Counted from the first letter of the stretch, positions 1 to 6,225 are shown. The stretch: 7,480 bases of DNA from Pseudomonadota bacterium (GCA_021784255.1 JAJXSZ010000150.1:1-7480), one strand, 5' to 3'. A program made the numbers and translations. Notes: generated by a model from the sequence alone, not told the origin.

Positions 1-81
1 CTCAGAAACCCCTCGGAGACCGTCTCTGGCGCCTCTCACCGACCATCGCCGCCGCGAAATCCCACGCCACGACGGGACCAT

Positions 82-98
82 ATTTCGTAAACCGAAAT
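82..98. repeat. Small inverted repeat in AT-rich island
   Basis: Perfect 6-bp arms (ATTTCG / CGAAAT) flank a 5-base loop inside an AT-rich patch (about 81-130) that contrasts with the GC-rich surroundings. It lies about 33 bases past the 3' end of the minus-strand tRNA, so it could be a weak 3' hairpin of that transcript, but no U tract follows it on either strand. No gene is supportable in 1-131. A minus-strand ORF from 81 runs off the left edge, but it is only 27 codons long and has no ribosome-binding site. Confidence 0.3.
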
Positions 99-130
99 TC
101 AGTTGAAATTATGCGACATCAGCATGTTAG

Positions 131-221
<91 letters not shown>

Positions 222-234
222 CGCGGCGGCGCTC

Positions 235-260
235 TTAGAAGATCGGATGCGCGCTGGCAA
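235..260 (-). promoter_or_regulatory. Weak candidate promoter for tRNA-Ser
   Basis: On the minus strand, TTGCCA (260-255) is followed after 14 bases by TTCTAA (240-235), ending 13 bases before the tRNA 5' end. The two hexamers resemble -35 and -10 boxes, but the spacer is shorter than the usual 16-18 bp. This is only the best candidate in the short upstream stretch before the tandem repeat. Confidence 0.25.
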
Positions 261-292
261 ACGCTTCCGCCGCCGTCCCCATGCTTCTCCGG

Positions 293-347
293 CCCACGCC
301 CCTTCGGTCCACGCCCCTTCGGTCCACGCCCCTTCGGTCCACGCCCC
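293..347. repeat. 15-bp tandem repeat, about 3.7 copies
   Basis: A head-to-tail repeat of TCCACGCCCCTTCGG occupies 308-322 and 323-337 exactly. A first copy at 293-307 differs only in its first base, and a partial fourth copy (TCCACGCCCC) covers 338-347. It sits between the divergent tRNA-Ser and rplU, ending 20 bp before the rplU -35 box. Because 15 is a multiple of three, the repeat keeps all reading frames open and makes false ORFs with 5-residue periodicity on both strands. It may be a slipped-strand minisatellite or a row of protein-binding sites; the sequence does not decide. Confidence 0.9.
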
Positions 348-367
348 GTCCGCAACCCAGGGTCTCG

Positions 368-395
368 TTGACACCGGCCGCCCCGGCGCTATAAG
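368..395 (+). promoter_or_regulatory. Sigma70-type promoter of rplU-rpmA
   Basis: TTGACA (368-373) is a perfect -35 consensus. A 16-bp spacer separates it from TATAAG (390-395), which matches TATAAT in five of six positions. A start near base 402 would give a leader of roughly 60 nt before the rplU ATG at 461. This is the strongest promoter-like sequence I see in the window, in keeping with a ribosomal protein operon. Confidence 0.75.
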
Positions 396-405
396 CCGCG
401 CTTCC

Positions 406-441
406 CCGGCGGCAGGTCCCCTTCCGCCGGCCCGTTTTTTT
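406..441 (+). promoter_or_regulatory. Leader hairpin with T7 tract, candidate attenuator
   Basis: CCGGCGG (406-412) pairs perfectly with CCGCCGG (424-430). Past one C/T mismatch the stem continues with AGG/CCT (414-416 with 420-422), closing on a 3-base loop. After CCCG (431-434) comes a run of seven Ts (435-441). The layout is that of an intrinsic terminator, apart from a 4-base gap before the T run. It lies wholly between the predicted rplU transcription start and its ribosome-binding site. No plus-strand gene lies upstream to be terminated, so premature termination or leader-mediated control of rplU-rpmA is the likely role (inference). Confidence 0.5.
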
Positions 442-460
442 GTCGTTTGCCGAGGCCATC

Positions 461-775
461 ATGTTCGCCATCATCCGCACCGGCGGCAAGCAGTACCGCG
501 TCACCGAGAACGCCGTGCTGAAGGTCGAGAAACTCCCGGCCGAGGCCGGTGAGACCGTCACCTTCACCGACGTGCTCGCCGTCGGCGGCGAGGGCGGCCT
601 CACGCTCGGCGCGCCCACGATCGCAGGCGCCGCCGTCACCGCCACCGTCATCGCTCAGGACCGGCTGGAGAAGGTGGTGATCTTCAAGAAGCGCCGCCGG
701 CAGAATTCGCGGCGCAAGGGTGGTCATCGCCAGCACGTCACGGTGCTGCGTATCGCCGGCATCAAGGCCGCCTGA
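461..775 (+). CDS. rplU: 50S ribosomal protein L21
   Basis: A 104-residue protein, the normal L21 length, starting MFAIIRTGGKQYRV. That opening is the conserved N-terminus of the family. The basic C-terminal block FKKRRRQNSRRKGGHRQH (about residues 72-89) is the RNA-contacting tail. L21 binds 23S rRNA in the large subunit, next to L20 in the E. coli structure. The ATG at 461 is chosen because GAGG (452-455) lies 5 bases upstream and the conserved N-terminus begins exactly there. A TTG seven codons upstream would add unconserved residues and falls within the T tract. It is the first gene of the operon and is followed 24 bp later by rpmA, the standard L21-L27 pairing. Confidence 0.98.
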   Translation: MFAIIRTGGKQYRVTENAVLKVEKLPAEAGETVTFTDVLAVGGEGGLTLGAPTIAGAAVTATVIAQDRLEKVVIFKKRRRQNSRRKGGHRQHVTVLRIAGIKAA

Positions 776-799
776 TCAGGCCAGGGAAGGACCAGCACC

Positions 800-1069
800 A
801 TGGCACACAAGAAAGCCGGCGGCTCGTCGCGCAACGGCCGCGATACCGAAGGCCGGCGCCTCGGCGTCAAGAAGTTCGGCGGCGAGCACGTGCTTGCCGG
901 CAACATCATCATCCGCCAGCGCGGCACCAAGATGAAGCCGGGGCACAATGTCGGGCTCGGCCGCGACCACACCATCTTCGCGCTGGTCGAGGGCCGCGTC
1001 GCCTTCGCGCGCGCCGCCAACGATCGCGTCGTCGTTTCCGTTGACCCGCTGCCGGTGGCCGCAGAGTAA
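800..1069 (+). CDS. rpmA: 50S ribosomal protein L27
   Basis: An 89-residue protein beginning MAHKKAGGSSRNGRDT. This is the flexible L27 N-terminal tail that reaches towards the peptidyl-transferase centre and helps position the tRNA ends. The core follows with GVKKFGGEHVLAGNIIIRQRG (residues 22-42) and KMKPGHNVGLGRDHTIFAL. No extra N-terminal cleavage peptide is present, unlike Firmicutes L27, so the mature tail starts at the Ala after Met. GGGAAGGA (784-791) is a strong Shine-Dalgarno sequence 8 bases before the ATG. The gene is co-transcribed with rplU and followed by an intrinsic terminator 30 bp after its stop codon. Confidence 0.98.
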   Translation: MAHKKAGGSSRNGRDTEGRRLGVKKFGGEHVLAGNIIIRQRGTKMKPGHNVGLGRDHTIFALVEGRVAFARAANDRVVVSVDPLPVAAE

Positions 1070-1099
1070 CCGCGCCCGCCCCACGACGAGAGAAACCCA

Positions 1100-1126
1100 G
1101 GGGTCGGCGCGAGCCGGCCCCTTTTT
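1100..1126 (+). terminator. Intrinsic terminator after rpmA
   Basis: GGGGTCGGC (1100-1108) pairs with GCCGGCCCC (1113-1121) through nine base pairs including one G-U, closed by the tetraloop GCGA, and is followed at once by TTTTT (1122-1126). This is a canonical rho-independent terminator for the rplU-rpmA transcript. It leaves only 27 bases before the obgE start codon. Confidence 0.9.
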
Positions 1127-1153
1127 CGTATCCGTTTCATTGCGCCCGCCAAC

Positions 1154-2221
1154 ATGAAATTTCTCGACCAGGCCAAGATCTATTGCTGCTCCGGTGACGG
1201 CGGTGACGGCGTGGTCGCGTTCCGGCGCGAGAAATACATCGAGTTCGGCGGCCCGGATGGCGGCGATGGCGGCCGCGGCGGCGACGTCGTCTTCACCGCC
1301 GTCGAGAATCTCAACACACTGATCGACTTCCGCTACGCGCAGCATTTCCGCGCCCGCAAGGGCAGCAACGGCTCGGGCGCCGACCGCACCGGCGCGGCCG
1401 CGCCGCCGGTCATCGTCCAGGTTCCCGTCGGCACCCAGATCTTCGACGAAGAGCGCACGATTCTGCTCGCCGATCTCGACCAGCCGGGAAAGCGCGTGGT
1501 GCTCCTGCGCGGCGGCGACGGCGGCTTCGGCAACGCCCATTTCAAATCCTCGACCAACCGCGCTCCGCGCCGTGCGACGAAGGGCCATCCCGGCGAGGAA
1601 CGCTGGATCTGGCTGCGCCTCAAGCTGATCGCCGATGCCGGGCTCGTCGGGCTGCCCAACGCCGGCAAGTCGACGTTCCTCGCCGCCGTTTCCGCCGCCC
1701 GGCCCAAGATCGCGGACTACCCGTTCACCACCCTGCACCCGCAGCTCGGCGTTGTCCGCCCGGATGCCACGCGCGAGTTCGTGCTCGCCGACATCCCGGG
1801 CCTGATCGAGGGGGCGCACGAGGGGGCGGGCCTCGGCGACCGTTTCCTCGGCCACCTTGAGCGCTGCCGCGTGCTGTTCCACCTCATCGACGGCGCGGCC
1901 GGCAACGTCGTGCAGGCCTGGCGCACGATCCGCCGGGAGCTTGCCGACTACGGCGGCGGGCTGGCCGACAAGCCCGAGATCATCGGCCTCAACAAGGCGG
2001 ACGCGATGACGCCGCGCGAGATCGCGGCCCGCCGGGCTGCCCTGCGGCGGGCCAGCGGCGCGCCGGTGCTGGTGCTGTCCGCCGCCGCCCGCCAGGGTAC
2101 CGACGAGGCGGTCGCGGCCATCGCTGGCGCGCTCGACCGCGCCCGCGCCGAGGCCCTGCACCGTCCGGCCGGCGACGCGCCCGAAGGCCGGCCCGCAGAC
2201 GGGCCCGGCGAGGCGTCATGA
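1154..2221 (+). CDS. obgE: Obg family GTPase (CgtA/ObgE)
   Basis: A 355-residue GTPase needed for late 50S assembly and linked to stress and cell-cycle control in related bacteria. The N-terminal glycine-rich Obg fold (about 1-158) carries GDGGDG and FGGPDGGDGGRGGD. The G domain follows with P-loop GLPNAGKS (166-173), switch I YPFTTLHPQLG (189-199), DIPGL (213-217), NKAD (280-283) and SAAA (309-312). Its length is close to that of Caulobacter CgtA and it lacks a separate C-terminal OCT domain, ending in a short Ala/Pro/Gly-rich tail. The start is fixed by the conserved MKFLDQAK N-terminus. No clear Shine-Dalgarno precedes it, and it sits 27 bases past the rpmA terminator. Its stop overlaps the proB start by 4 bp (ATGA). 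Confidence 0.97.
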   Translation: MKFLDQAKIYCCSGDGGDGVVAFRREKYIEFGGPDGGDGGRGGDVVFTAVENLNTLIDFRYAQHFRARKGSNGSGADRTGAAAPPVIVQVPVGTQIFDEERTILLADLDQPGKRVVLLRGGDGGFGNAHFKSSTNRAPRRATKGHPGEERWIWLRLKLIADAGLVGLPNAGKSTFLAAVSAARPKIADYPFTTLHPQLGVVRPDATREFVLADIPGLIEGAHEGAGLGDRFLGHLERCRVLFHLIDGAAGNVVQAWRTIRRELADYGGGLADKPEIIGLNKADAMTPREIAARRAALRRASGAPVLVLSAAARQGTDEAVAAIAGALDRARAEALHRPAGDAPEGRPADGPGEAS

Positions 2222-3342
2222 ACCTTGGCTCGGCGCATCGCATCGTCGTCAAGATCGGCTCGGCCCTTGTGGTGGACCCCGCACTCGCCGCGCCGCGCGC
2301 TGCCTGGCTCGCCGGCATCGCCGCCGACATCGCGCGCCTGCGCGCGCAGGGCAGGGAGGTCGTTGTCGTCTCCTCCGGCGCCATCGCGCTCGCCCGCCGC
2401 GCGCTCGGCCTCACCCGCCGCAACCTGCGCCTCGAGGAGAAGCAGGCCGCCGCGGCGGTGGGCCAGATCCGCCTCGCCGGCGCCTGGACCGAGGCGCTCG
2501 CCGCACAGGGCATCACCGCCGCCCAGCTCCTGCTCACGCTCGACGACACTGAGGACCGCCGCCGCTATCTCAACGCGCGCGCCACGCTCGAGACCCTGCT
2601 CGGCCTTCGTTGCGTTCCCGTGATCAACGAGAACGACACCGTCGCCACGGCGGAGATCCGTTTCGGCGACAACGACCGCCTGGCCGCCCGCGTGGCCGAG
2701 ATGCTGCGCGCCGATGCGCTGATCCTGCTGTCCGACATCGACGGGCTCTACACCGCCGATCCCCGCCGCGACTCGGCGGCCGAGCACATCGCGCAAGTCA
2801 CGGGCCTCACGCCGGCGATCGAGGCGATGGCCGGCGACCCGCCGCCCGGCTACTCCTCGGGCGGCATGCGCACGAAGCTCGTGGCCGCGCGCATCGCGAC
2901 CGGGGCGGGGGTCGCCATGGCGATCGCGCTCGGCCACACCGAGCGCCCGCTCTCGGCGATGCTCGATGGCGCGCGCTGCACCTGGTTCCTGCCGCAGCCC
3001 GACGGCCACAGCGCCCGCCAGCGCTGGATCCTGGGTTCGCTCGCGCCGCAGGGCCGGCTGGTCATCGATGCCGGCGCCATGCGCGCGCTGCGCGCCGGCC
3101 GTTCGCTGCTGCCCGCCGGTGTGCGCGGCGTCGATGGCGCCTTCGATCGCGGCGACGCGGTCGAGATCGTGGACCAGGACGGCGCCGCCCTCGCCCGTGG
3201 CCTCTGCGCCTACGCCAGCGCCGATGCGGTGCGCATCGCCGGCCACCGTTCGGCCGAGATCGAAACCATCCTCGGCTGGCGCGGTCGCGACGAGATGATC
3301 CACCGCGACGATCTGGTGCTGCTGCACGCCGGAGTGCGATAA
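2218..3342 (+). CDS. proB: Glutamate 5-kinase
   Basis: A 374-residue enzyme that phosphorylates glutamate with ATP to gamma-glutamyl phosphate, the first and normally proline-inhibited step of proline synthesis. The amino-acid-kinase domain (about 1-260) shows KIGSALV (12-18), SSGAIA (52-57), NENDTV (137-142), FGDND (149-153), LSDIDGLYT (171-179) and SGGMRTK (214-220). A C-terminal PUA domain (about 278-370) follows, including SLLPAGVRGVDG and the late IHRDD. This two-domain layout and length match E. coli ProB (367 residues). The ATG overlaps the obgE stop (ATGA), implying translational coupling. proA, the next enzyme, follows 19 bp after the stop, so the labile acyl phosphate is probably passed between neighbouring products. 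Confidence 0.98.
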   Translation: MNLGSAHRIVVKIGSALVVDPALAAPRAAWLAGIAADIARLRAQGREVVVVSSGAIALARRALGLTRRNLRLEEKQAAAAVGQIRLAGAWTEALAAQGITAAQLLLTLDDTEDRRRYLNARATLETLLGLRCVPVINENDTVATAEIRFGDNDRLAARVAEMLRADALILLSDIDGLYTADPRRDSAAEHIAQVTGLTPAIEAMAGDPPPGYSSGGMRTKLVAARIATGAGVAMAIALGHTERPLSAMLDGARCTWFLPQPDGHSARQRWILGSLAPQGRLVIDAGAMRALRAGRSLLPAGVRGVDGAFDRGDAVEIVDQDGAALARGLCAYASADAVRIAGHRSAEIETILGWRGRDEMIHRDDLVLLHAGVR

Positions 3343-3361
3343 AGGGACCGGAGATGAGGTG

Positions 3362-4648
3362 ATGGATCTCGGCCCGAACACCGCCACGCCGACCGACGCC
3401 GCCGCCTGGGTGCGCGCGGCCGCTGCACGTGCGCGCACCGCTTCCCGCGCCGTTGCCGCGGCCGGCGCCGAAGCCCGCGCCCTCGGCCTGCGCGCCGCCG
3501 CGCGGTCGTTGCGCGTCCACACCGAAGCCATCGTCGCGGCCAATGCCCGCGATATCGCCGGCTTCGACGCCGCCGGCGGCACCAGCGCCTTCCGCGACCG
3601 CCTGCTGCTCACGCCCGCGCGCGTCAGCGCGATGGCGGACGGTGTCGACGCCGTCGCCGCCCTGCCGGACCCGCTGGGCCGCGCGCTGGCGGCATGGACG
3701 CGCCCCAACGGCCTGCACATCGCCCGCGTCGCCCAGGCGCTCGGCGCGATCGGCATGATCTACGAGAGCCGGCCCAATGTCGGCGCCGACGCCGCGGCCA
3801 TCTGCCTCAAATCCGGTAATGCGGTGATCTTGCGCGGCGGCTCGGATTCGCATCATTCCGCGGCCGCCATTCACGCCGCCTTCACCGCGGGCCTGGCCGG
3901 CGCCGGCCTGCCGGCCGACGCGGTGCAGACCGCGCCGAGCTCCGACCGTGCCTATGTGGGCGCGATGCTGGCCGCCGCTGGAGCCCTCGATCTCATCGTC
4001 CCGCGCGGCGGCAAGGGGCTGGTCCGGCGCGTGCAGGCCGAGGCGCGCGTGCCGGTCCTGGCCCATGCCGAGGGGCTGTGCCACACCTTCGTCCATGCGG
4101 ACGCCGACCTCGCCATGGCGCGGGCCGTCGTCACCAACGCCAAGATGCGCCGGCCCGGCATCTGCGGCGCCACCGAAACGTTGCTGGTCGACCGTGCCGC
4201 CGCCGCCCGCCTGCTGGCGCCGATCGTCGCCGACCTCGCCGCTCGCGGCTGCCGGTTCCGTGCCGACGCCGAGGCGCGCGCCATCTGCCCCGGGCTCGAG
4301 CCCGCGCAGCCCGGCGATTTCGACACCGAATGGCTCGACGCCGTACTCAACATCGCCATCGTCGACGGCGTGGCCGGCGCGCTCGCGCATATCGAGGCGC
4401 ACGGCTCCTCCCACACCGAGGCGATCATCACCGACGACGAAGCGGCGGCCCGTGCCTTCCTCGACAGCCTCGATTCGGCGGTCGGCATGTGGAACGCCAG
4501 CACGCAGTTCTGCGACGGCGGCGAATTCGGTTTCGGTGCCGAGATCGGCATCGCGACCGGGCGCATCCACGCCCGCGGTCCGGTCGGGCCGGACCAGCTC
4601 ACGACCTTCCGCTACGTCGTGACCGGCACGGGACAGGTCCGGCCCTGA
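3362..4648 (+). CDS. proA: Gamma-glutamyl phosphate reductase
   Basis: A 428-residue NADPH-dependent reductase that turns gamma-glutamyl phosphate into glutamate-5-semialdehyde, the second step of proline synthesis. It has the aldehyde-dehydrogenase-like fold: IYESRPN (133-139), CLKSGNAVILRGGSDS (148-163) and RGGKGLV (215-221). The catalytic cysteine is Cys268 in RRPGICGATETLLV (263-276), and the family C-terminal signature runs from NASTQFCDGGEFGFGAEIG (378-396) to HARGPVG. The start could be the GTG at 3359 or the ATG at 3362; I take the ATG, with GGAG (3350-3353) 8 bases upstream. An ATG at 3354 is followed by AGG and then a TGA that overlaps the proA ATG (see findings). Glutamate semialdehyde then cyclises and is reduced by ProC, which is not in this window. 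Confidence 0.97.
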   Translation: MDLGPNTATPTDAAAWVRAAAARARTASRAVAAAGAEARALGLRAAARSLRVHTEAIVAANARDIAGFDAAGGTSAFRDRLLLTPARVSAMADGVDAVAALPDPLGRALAAWTRPNGLHIARVAQALGAIGMIYESRPNVGADAAAICLKSGNAVILRGGSDSHHSAAAIHAAFTAGLAGAGLPADAVQTAPSSDRAYVGAMLAAAGALDLIVPRGGKGLVRRVQAEARVPVLAHAEGLCHTFVHADADLAMARAVVTNAKMRRPGICGATETLLVDRAAAARLLAPIVADLAARGCRFRADAEARAICPGLEPAQPGDFDTEWLDAVLNIAIVDGVAGALAHIEAHGSSHTEAIITDDEAAARAFLDSLDSAVGMWNASTQFCDGGEFGFGAEIGIATGRIHARGPVGPDQLTTFRYVVTGTGQVRP

Positions 4649-4659
4649 GTGGCCGCGAC

Positions 4660-5274
4660 GTGAGCGCAACCTCGGCGCCGCTGCCTCGATTCGGGGACCG
4701 GCGCGCCATGCGCATCGGCCTGCTCGGCGGCTCCTTCAACCCGGCGCATGGCGGCCACCTGCATGTCGCGCGGCTGGCCCTCGCCCGCCTCGGTCTCGAC
4801 CAGGTCTGGCTGGTCGTCTCGCCGGGCAATCCATTGAAGCCGCGCCGCGGCATGGCGCCGCTCGCGCAACGTCTTGCCGGCGCGCGCGCCCTGGCCGACG
4901 GCCGGCGCATCCTCGCCACCGCCATCGAGTGCGACCTCGGCACCCGCTACGCGGTGGACACCGCGCGCGCCCTGCGCCGCCGCTTCCCGCGCGCGCGCTT
5001 CGTCTGGCTGCTCGGTGCCGATAACCTGGTGCAACTGCCGCGCTGGCACCGCTGGACCCGGTTTGTCGCCGCCTTGCCGGTCGCCGTCATCGCCCGCCCT
5101 GGCTGTGTACGGCAGGCCCTTTCGGGAATGGCCGCGCGACGCTTGCATTCGGCGCGCCGCCCGGTGCATGACGCGAACGGTCTGGCGGATCACGCGCCGC
5201 CGGCCTGGGTGTTCCTGCCCGTGCGCCTGCACCAGGGTTCGGCCACCGCAATCCGTGCCGCGCGAGGAGAGTGA
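4660..5274 (+). CDS. nadD: Nicotinate-nucleotide adenylyltransferase
   Basis: NadD joins nicotinate mononucleotide and ATP into deamido-NAD, the penultimate step of NAD synthesis. The nucleotidyltransferase signature GGSFNPAHGGH is at 23-33, LLGADNLVQLPRWHRW at 117-132, and the ATP-binding SATAIR motif at 194-199, five residues before the end. That close C-terminus is usual for alphaproteobacterial NadD. I chose the GTG at 4660 (204 residues) because it leaves an 11-bp gap after proA, keeps GC-rich codon use through the extra 16 codons, and includes a GDRR stretch that I recall before the fold in relatives. The ATG at 4708 (188 residues, GGGGA 10 bases upstream) begins exactly at the Rossmann core and is a real alternative. 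The stop overlaps the rsfS start by 4 bp. Confidence 0.95.
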   Translation: MSATSAPLPRFGDRRAMRIGLLGGSFNPAHGGHLHVARLALARLGLDQVWLVVSPGNPLKPRRGMAPLAQRLAGARALADGRRILATAIECDLGTRYAVDTARALRRRFPRARFVWLLGADNLVQLPRWHRWTRFVAALPVAVIARPGCVRQALSGMAARRLHSARRPVHDANGLADHAPPAWVFLPVRLHQGSATAIRAARGE

Positions 5275-5783
5275 CCATCGCCAGGAAGCCTGCAGGACCG
5301 GCCGTCGGCAAGCCGAAGAAGCGCACCGTACCGGTGCCGAAACTGCCTGCCACGCCCGGCACGCCGCGCAAGAAGGCCGCCGCCGCCGGCCCGCGCGCGC
5401 CCGCCGTCGCCAAACCCAAGGCGGCGGAAAACTCCCGCCTCGAGAAGCTGGAAAAGCTCATCGTCGGCAGCCTCGAGGACGACAAGGCGGAGGCGATCGT
5501 CTCGCTGGACGTCGCCGGCCGGGCCGCGTTCGCCGACCGGATGATCATCGCCACCGGCATCGCCGACCGCCAGATCGCCGCCATCGCCCAGCACCTCGAG
5601 CAAAAACTCTCGAAGGCCGGCCTCAAGCGGGTGCAGGTCGAGGGCGCCACGGGCTCCGACTGGGTGCTCATCGACGCCGGCGACATCGTCGTGCACCTGT
5701 TCAAGCCGGAGGCCCGCAACCTCTACGCGCTGGAGCGGATGTGGGGACCCGAGCTCGACCAGGTGCCGGACTCCGCTGACTGA
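5271..5783 (+). CDS. rsfS: Ribosomal silencing factor RsfS
   Basis: A 170-residue protein of the RsfS/Iojap (DUF143) family. The family binds L14 on the 50S subunit and blocks joining with 30S when nutrients are short. The conserved domain is about 57-160, with LEKLIVGSLEDDKAEAI (58-74), ADRMIIATGIADRQ (88-101), VEGATGSDWVLIDAGD (123-138) and VVHLFKPEARNLYALERMW (140-158). Ahead of it is an unusually long Lys/Pro/Ala-rich, probably disordered tail of about 55 residues; E. coli RsfS is only about 105 residues. The GTG start overlaps the nadD stop (GTGA). The purine-rich GAGGAG (5264-5269) lies very close to this GTG, so the exact start is less sure than the identity; a GTG at 5334 is a poorer alternative. 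Confidence 0.94.
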   Translation: MTIARKPAGPAVGKPKKRTVPVPKLPATPGTPRKKAAAAGPRAPAVAKPKAAENSRLEKLEKLIVGSLEDDKAEAIVSLDVAGRAAFADRMIIATGIADRQIAAIAQHLEQKLSKAGLKRVQVEGATGSDWVLIDAGDIVVHLFKPEARNLYALERMWGPELDQVPDSAD

Positions 5784-6225
5784 GCTGCTGCTCACCGTTG
5801 GCCGCGCCGGCAATGGGCCGGAAGCGGCGCTTTACGCGCAGTACGCCACCCGCCTGCGCCCGAAATTGACCCTTCTGGAGGTCCCCGAGGCGCGCGGCAC
5901 CCAGGCCGAGCGCCGCCGCCGCGAGGCCGAGGCGATCCTCGCGGCGCTCCCCGCCCGCGCTTTCCTCGTGGCGCTCGATCGCGCCGGCCAGTCGCCGGAC
6001 TCCCTGGCCTTCGCCCACCAGTTGCAGGCTTGGCGCGCCCGCGGCAGCGTGGCCTTCGTCATCGGCGGCGCCGAGGGCCTGGATCGTGCCGTTCTCGCCC
6101 GTGCCGGCGCGACGCTGGCCTTCGGGCCGCAGACCTGGCCGCATCTGCTGGCCAGGGTGATGCTTGCCGAGCAGCTCTGGCGCGCCCAGGCGATTGCCAC
6201 CAACCACCCGTATCATCGCGATTAG
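5776..6225 (+). CDS. rlmH: 23S rRNA (pseudouridine1915-N3)-methyltransferase RlmH
   Basis: A SPOUT-family methyltransferase that uses S-adenosylmethionine to methylate pseudouridine 1915 in helix 69 of 23S rRNA. From the CTG at 5776 it has 149 residues (E. coli 155): TELLLTVGRAGNGPEAALY at 2-20, LVALDRAGQSPDS at 64-76, the SAM-knot loop FVIGGAEGLD at 94-103, and the C-terminal LARVMLAEQLWRAQ ending in the HPYHR signature (144-148). The frame has no ATG, GTG or TTG from 5641 to 5865; the first TTG (5866) would delete 30 residues that align with the family N-terminus. CTG 5776 puts the VGR motif at residue 8, as in relatives, and overlaps the rsfS stop by 8 bp (CTGACTGA). The identity is secure; the start codon is inferred. 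Confidence 0.92.
   Translation: MTELLLTVGRAGNGPEAALYAQYATRLRPKLTLLEVPEARGTQAERRRREAEAILAALPARAFLVALDRAGQSPDSLAFAHQLQAWRARGSVAFVIGGAEGLDRAVLARAGATLAFGPQTWPHLLARVMLAEQLWRAQAIATNHPYHRD

Noticed and set aside
1..81. Minus-strand ORF from an ATG at 79-81 running off the left edge
   Set aside because: Only 27 codons are visible, with no ribosome-binding site and no recognisable family; not enough to call a gene.
293..347. CRISPR array
   Set aside because: The units are directly adjacent with no spacers, too short, and no cas genes are present.
440..460. TTG at 440 as the rplU start
   Set aside because: It lies at the end of the T tract and adds seven residues not found in L21. ATG 461 has a good ribosome-binding site and the conserved N-terminus.
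776..2161. 461-codon minus-strand ORF opposite rpmA and obgE
   Set aside because: Antisense shadow of highly GC-biased codons. The opposite strand encodes complete, well-conserved L27 and Obg, and the antisense protein is Arg/Ala/Gly-rich with no domain.
4078..4659. Long upstream extension of the nadD frame, giving a 398-codon ORF
   Set aside because: This part overlaps the C-terminal half of proA in another frame and is Arg-rich nonsense. NadD homology begins near 4700, so the start is GTG 4660 or ATG 4708. It is not a fusion protein.
1948..4669. Long minus-strand ORFs (602 and 535 codons) opposite proB and proA
   Set aside because: Same high-GC shadow effect. proB and proA are intact with all motifs on the plus strand.
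5866..6225. TTG at 5866 as the rlmH start
   Set aside because: It would remove about 30 residues, including the VGR motif, that are conserved in RlmH and continuous in frame upstream.
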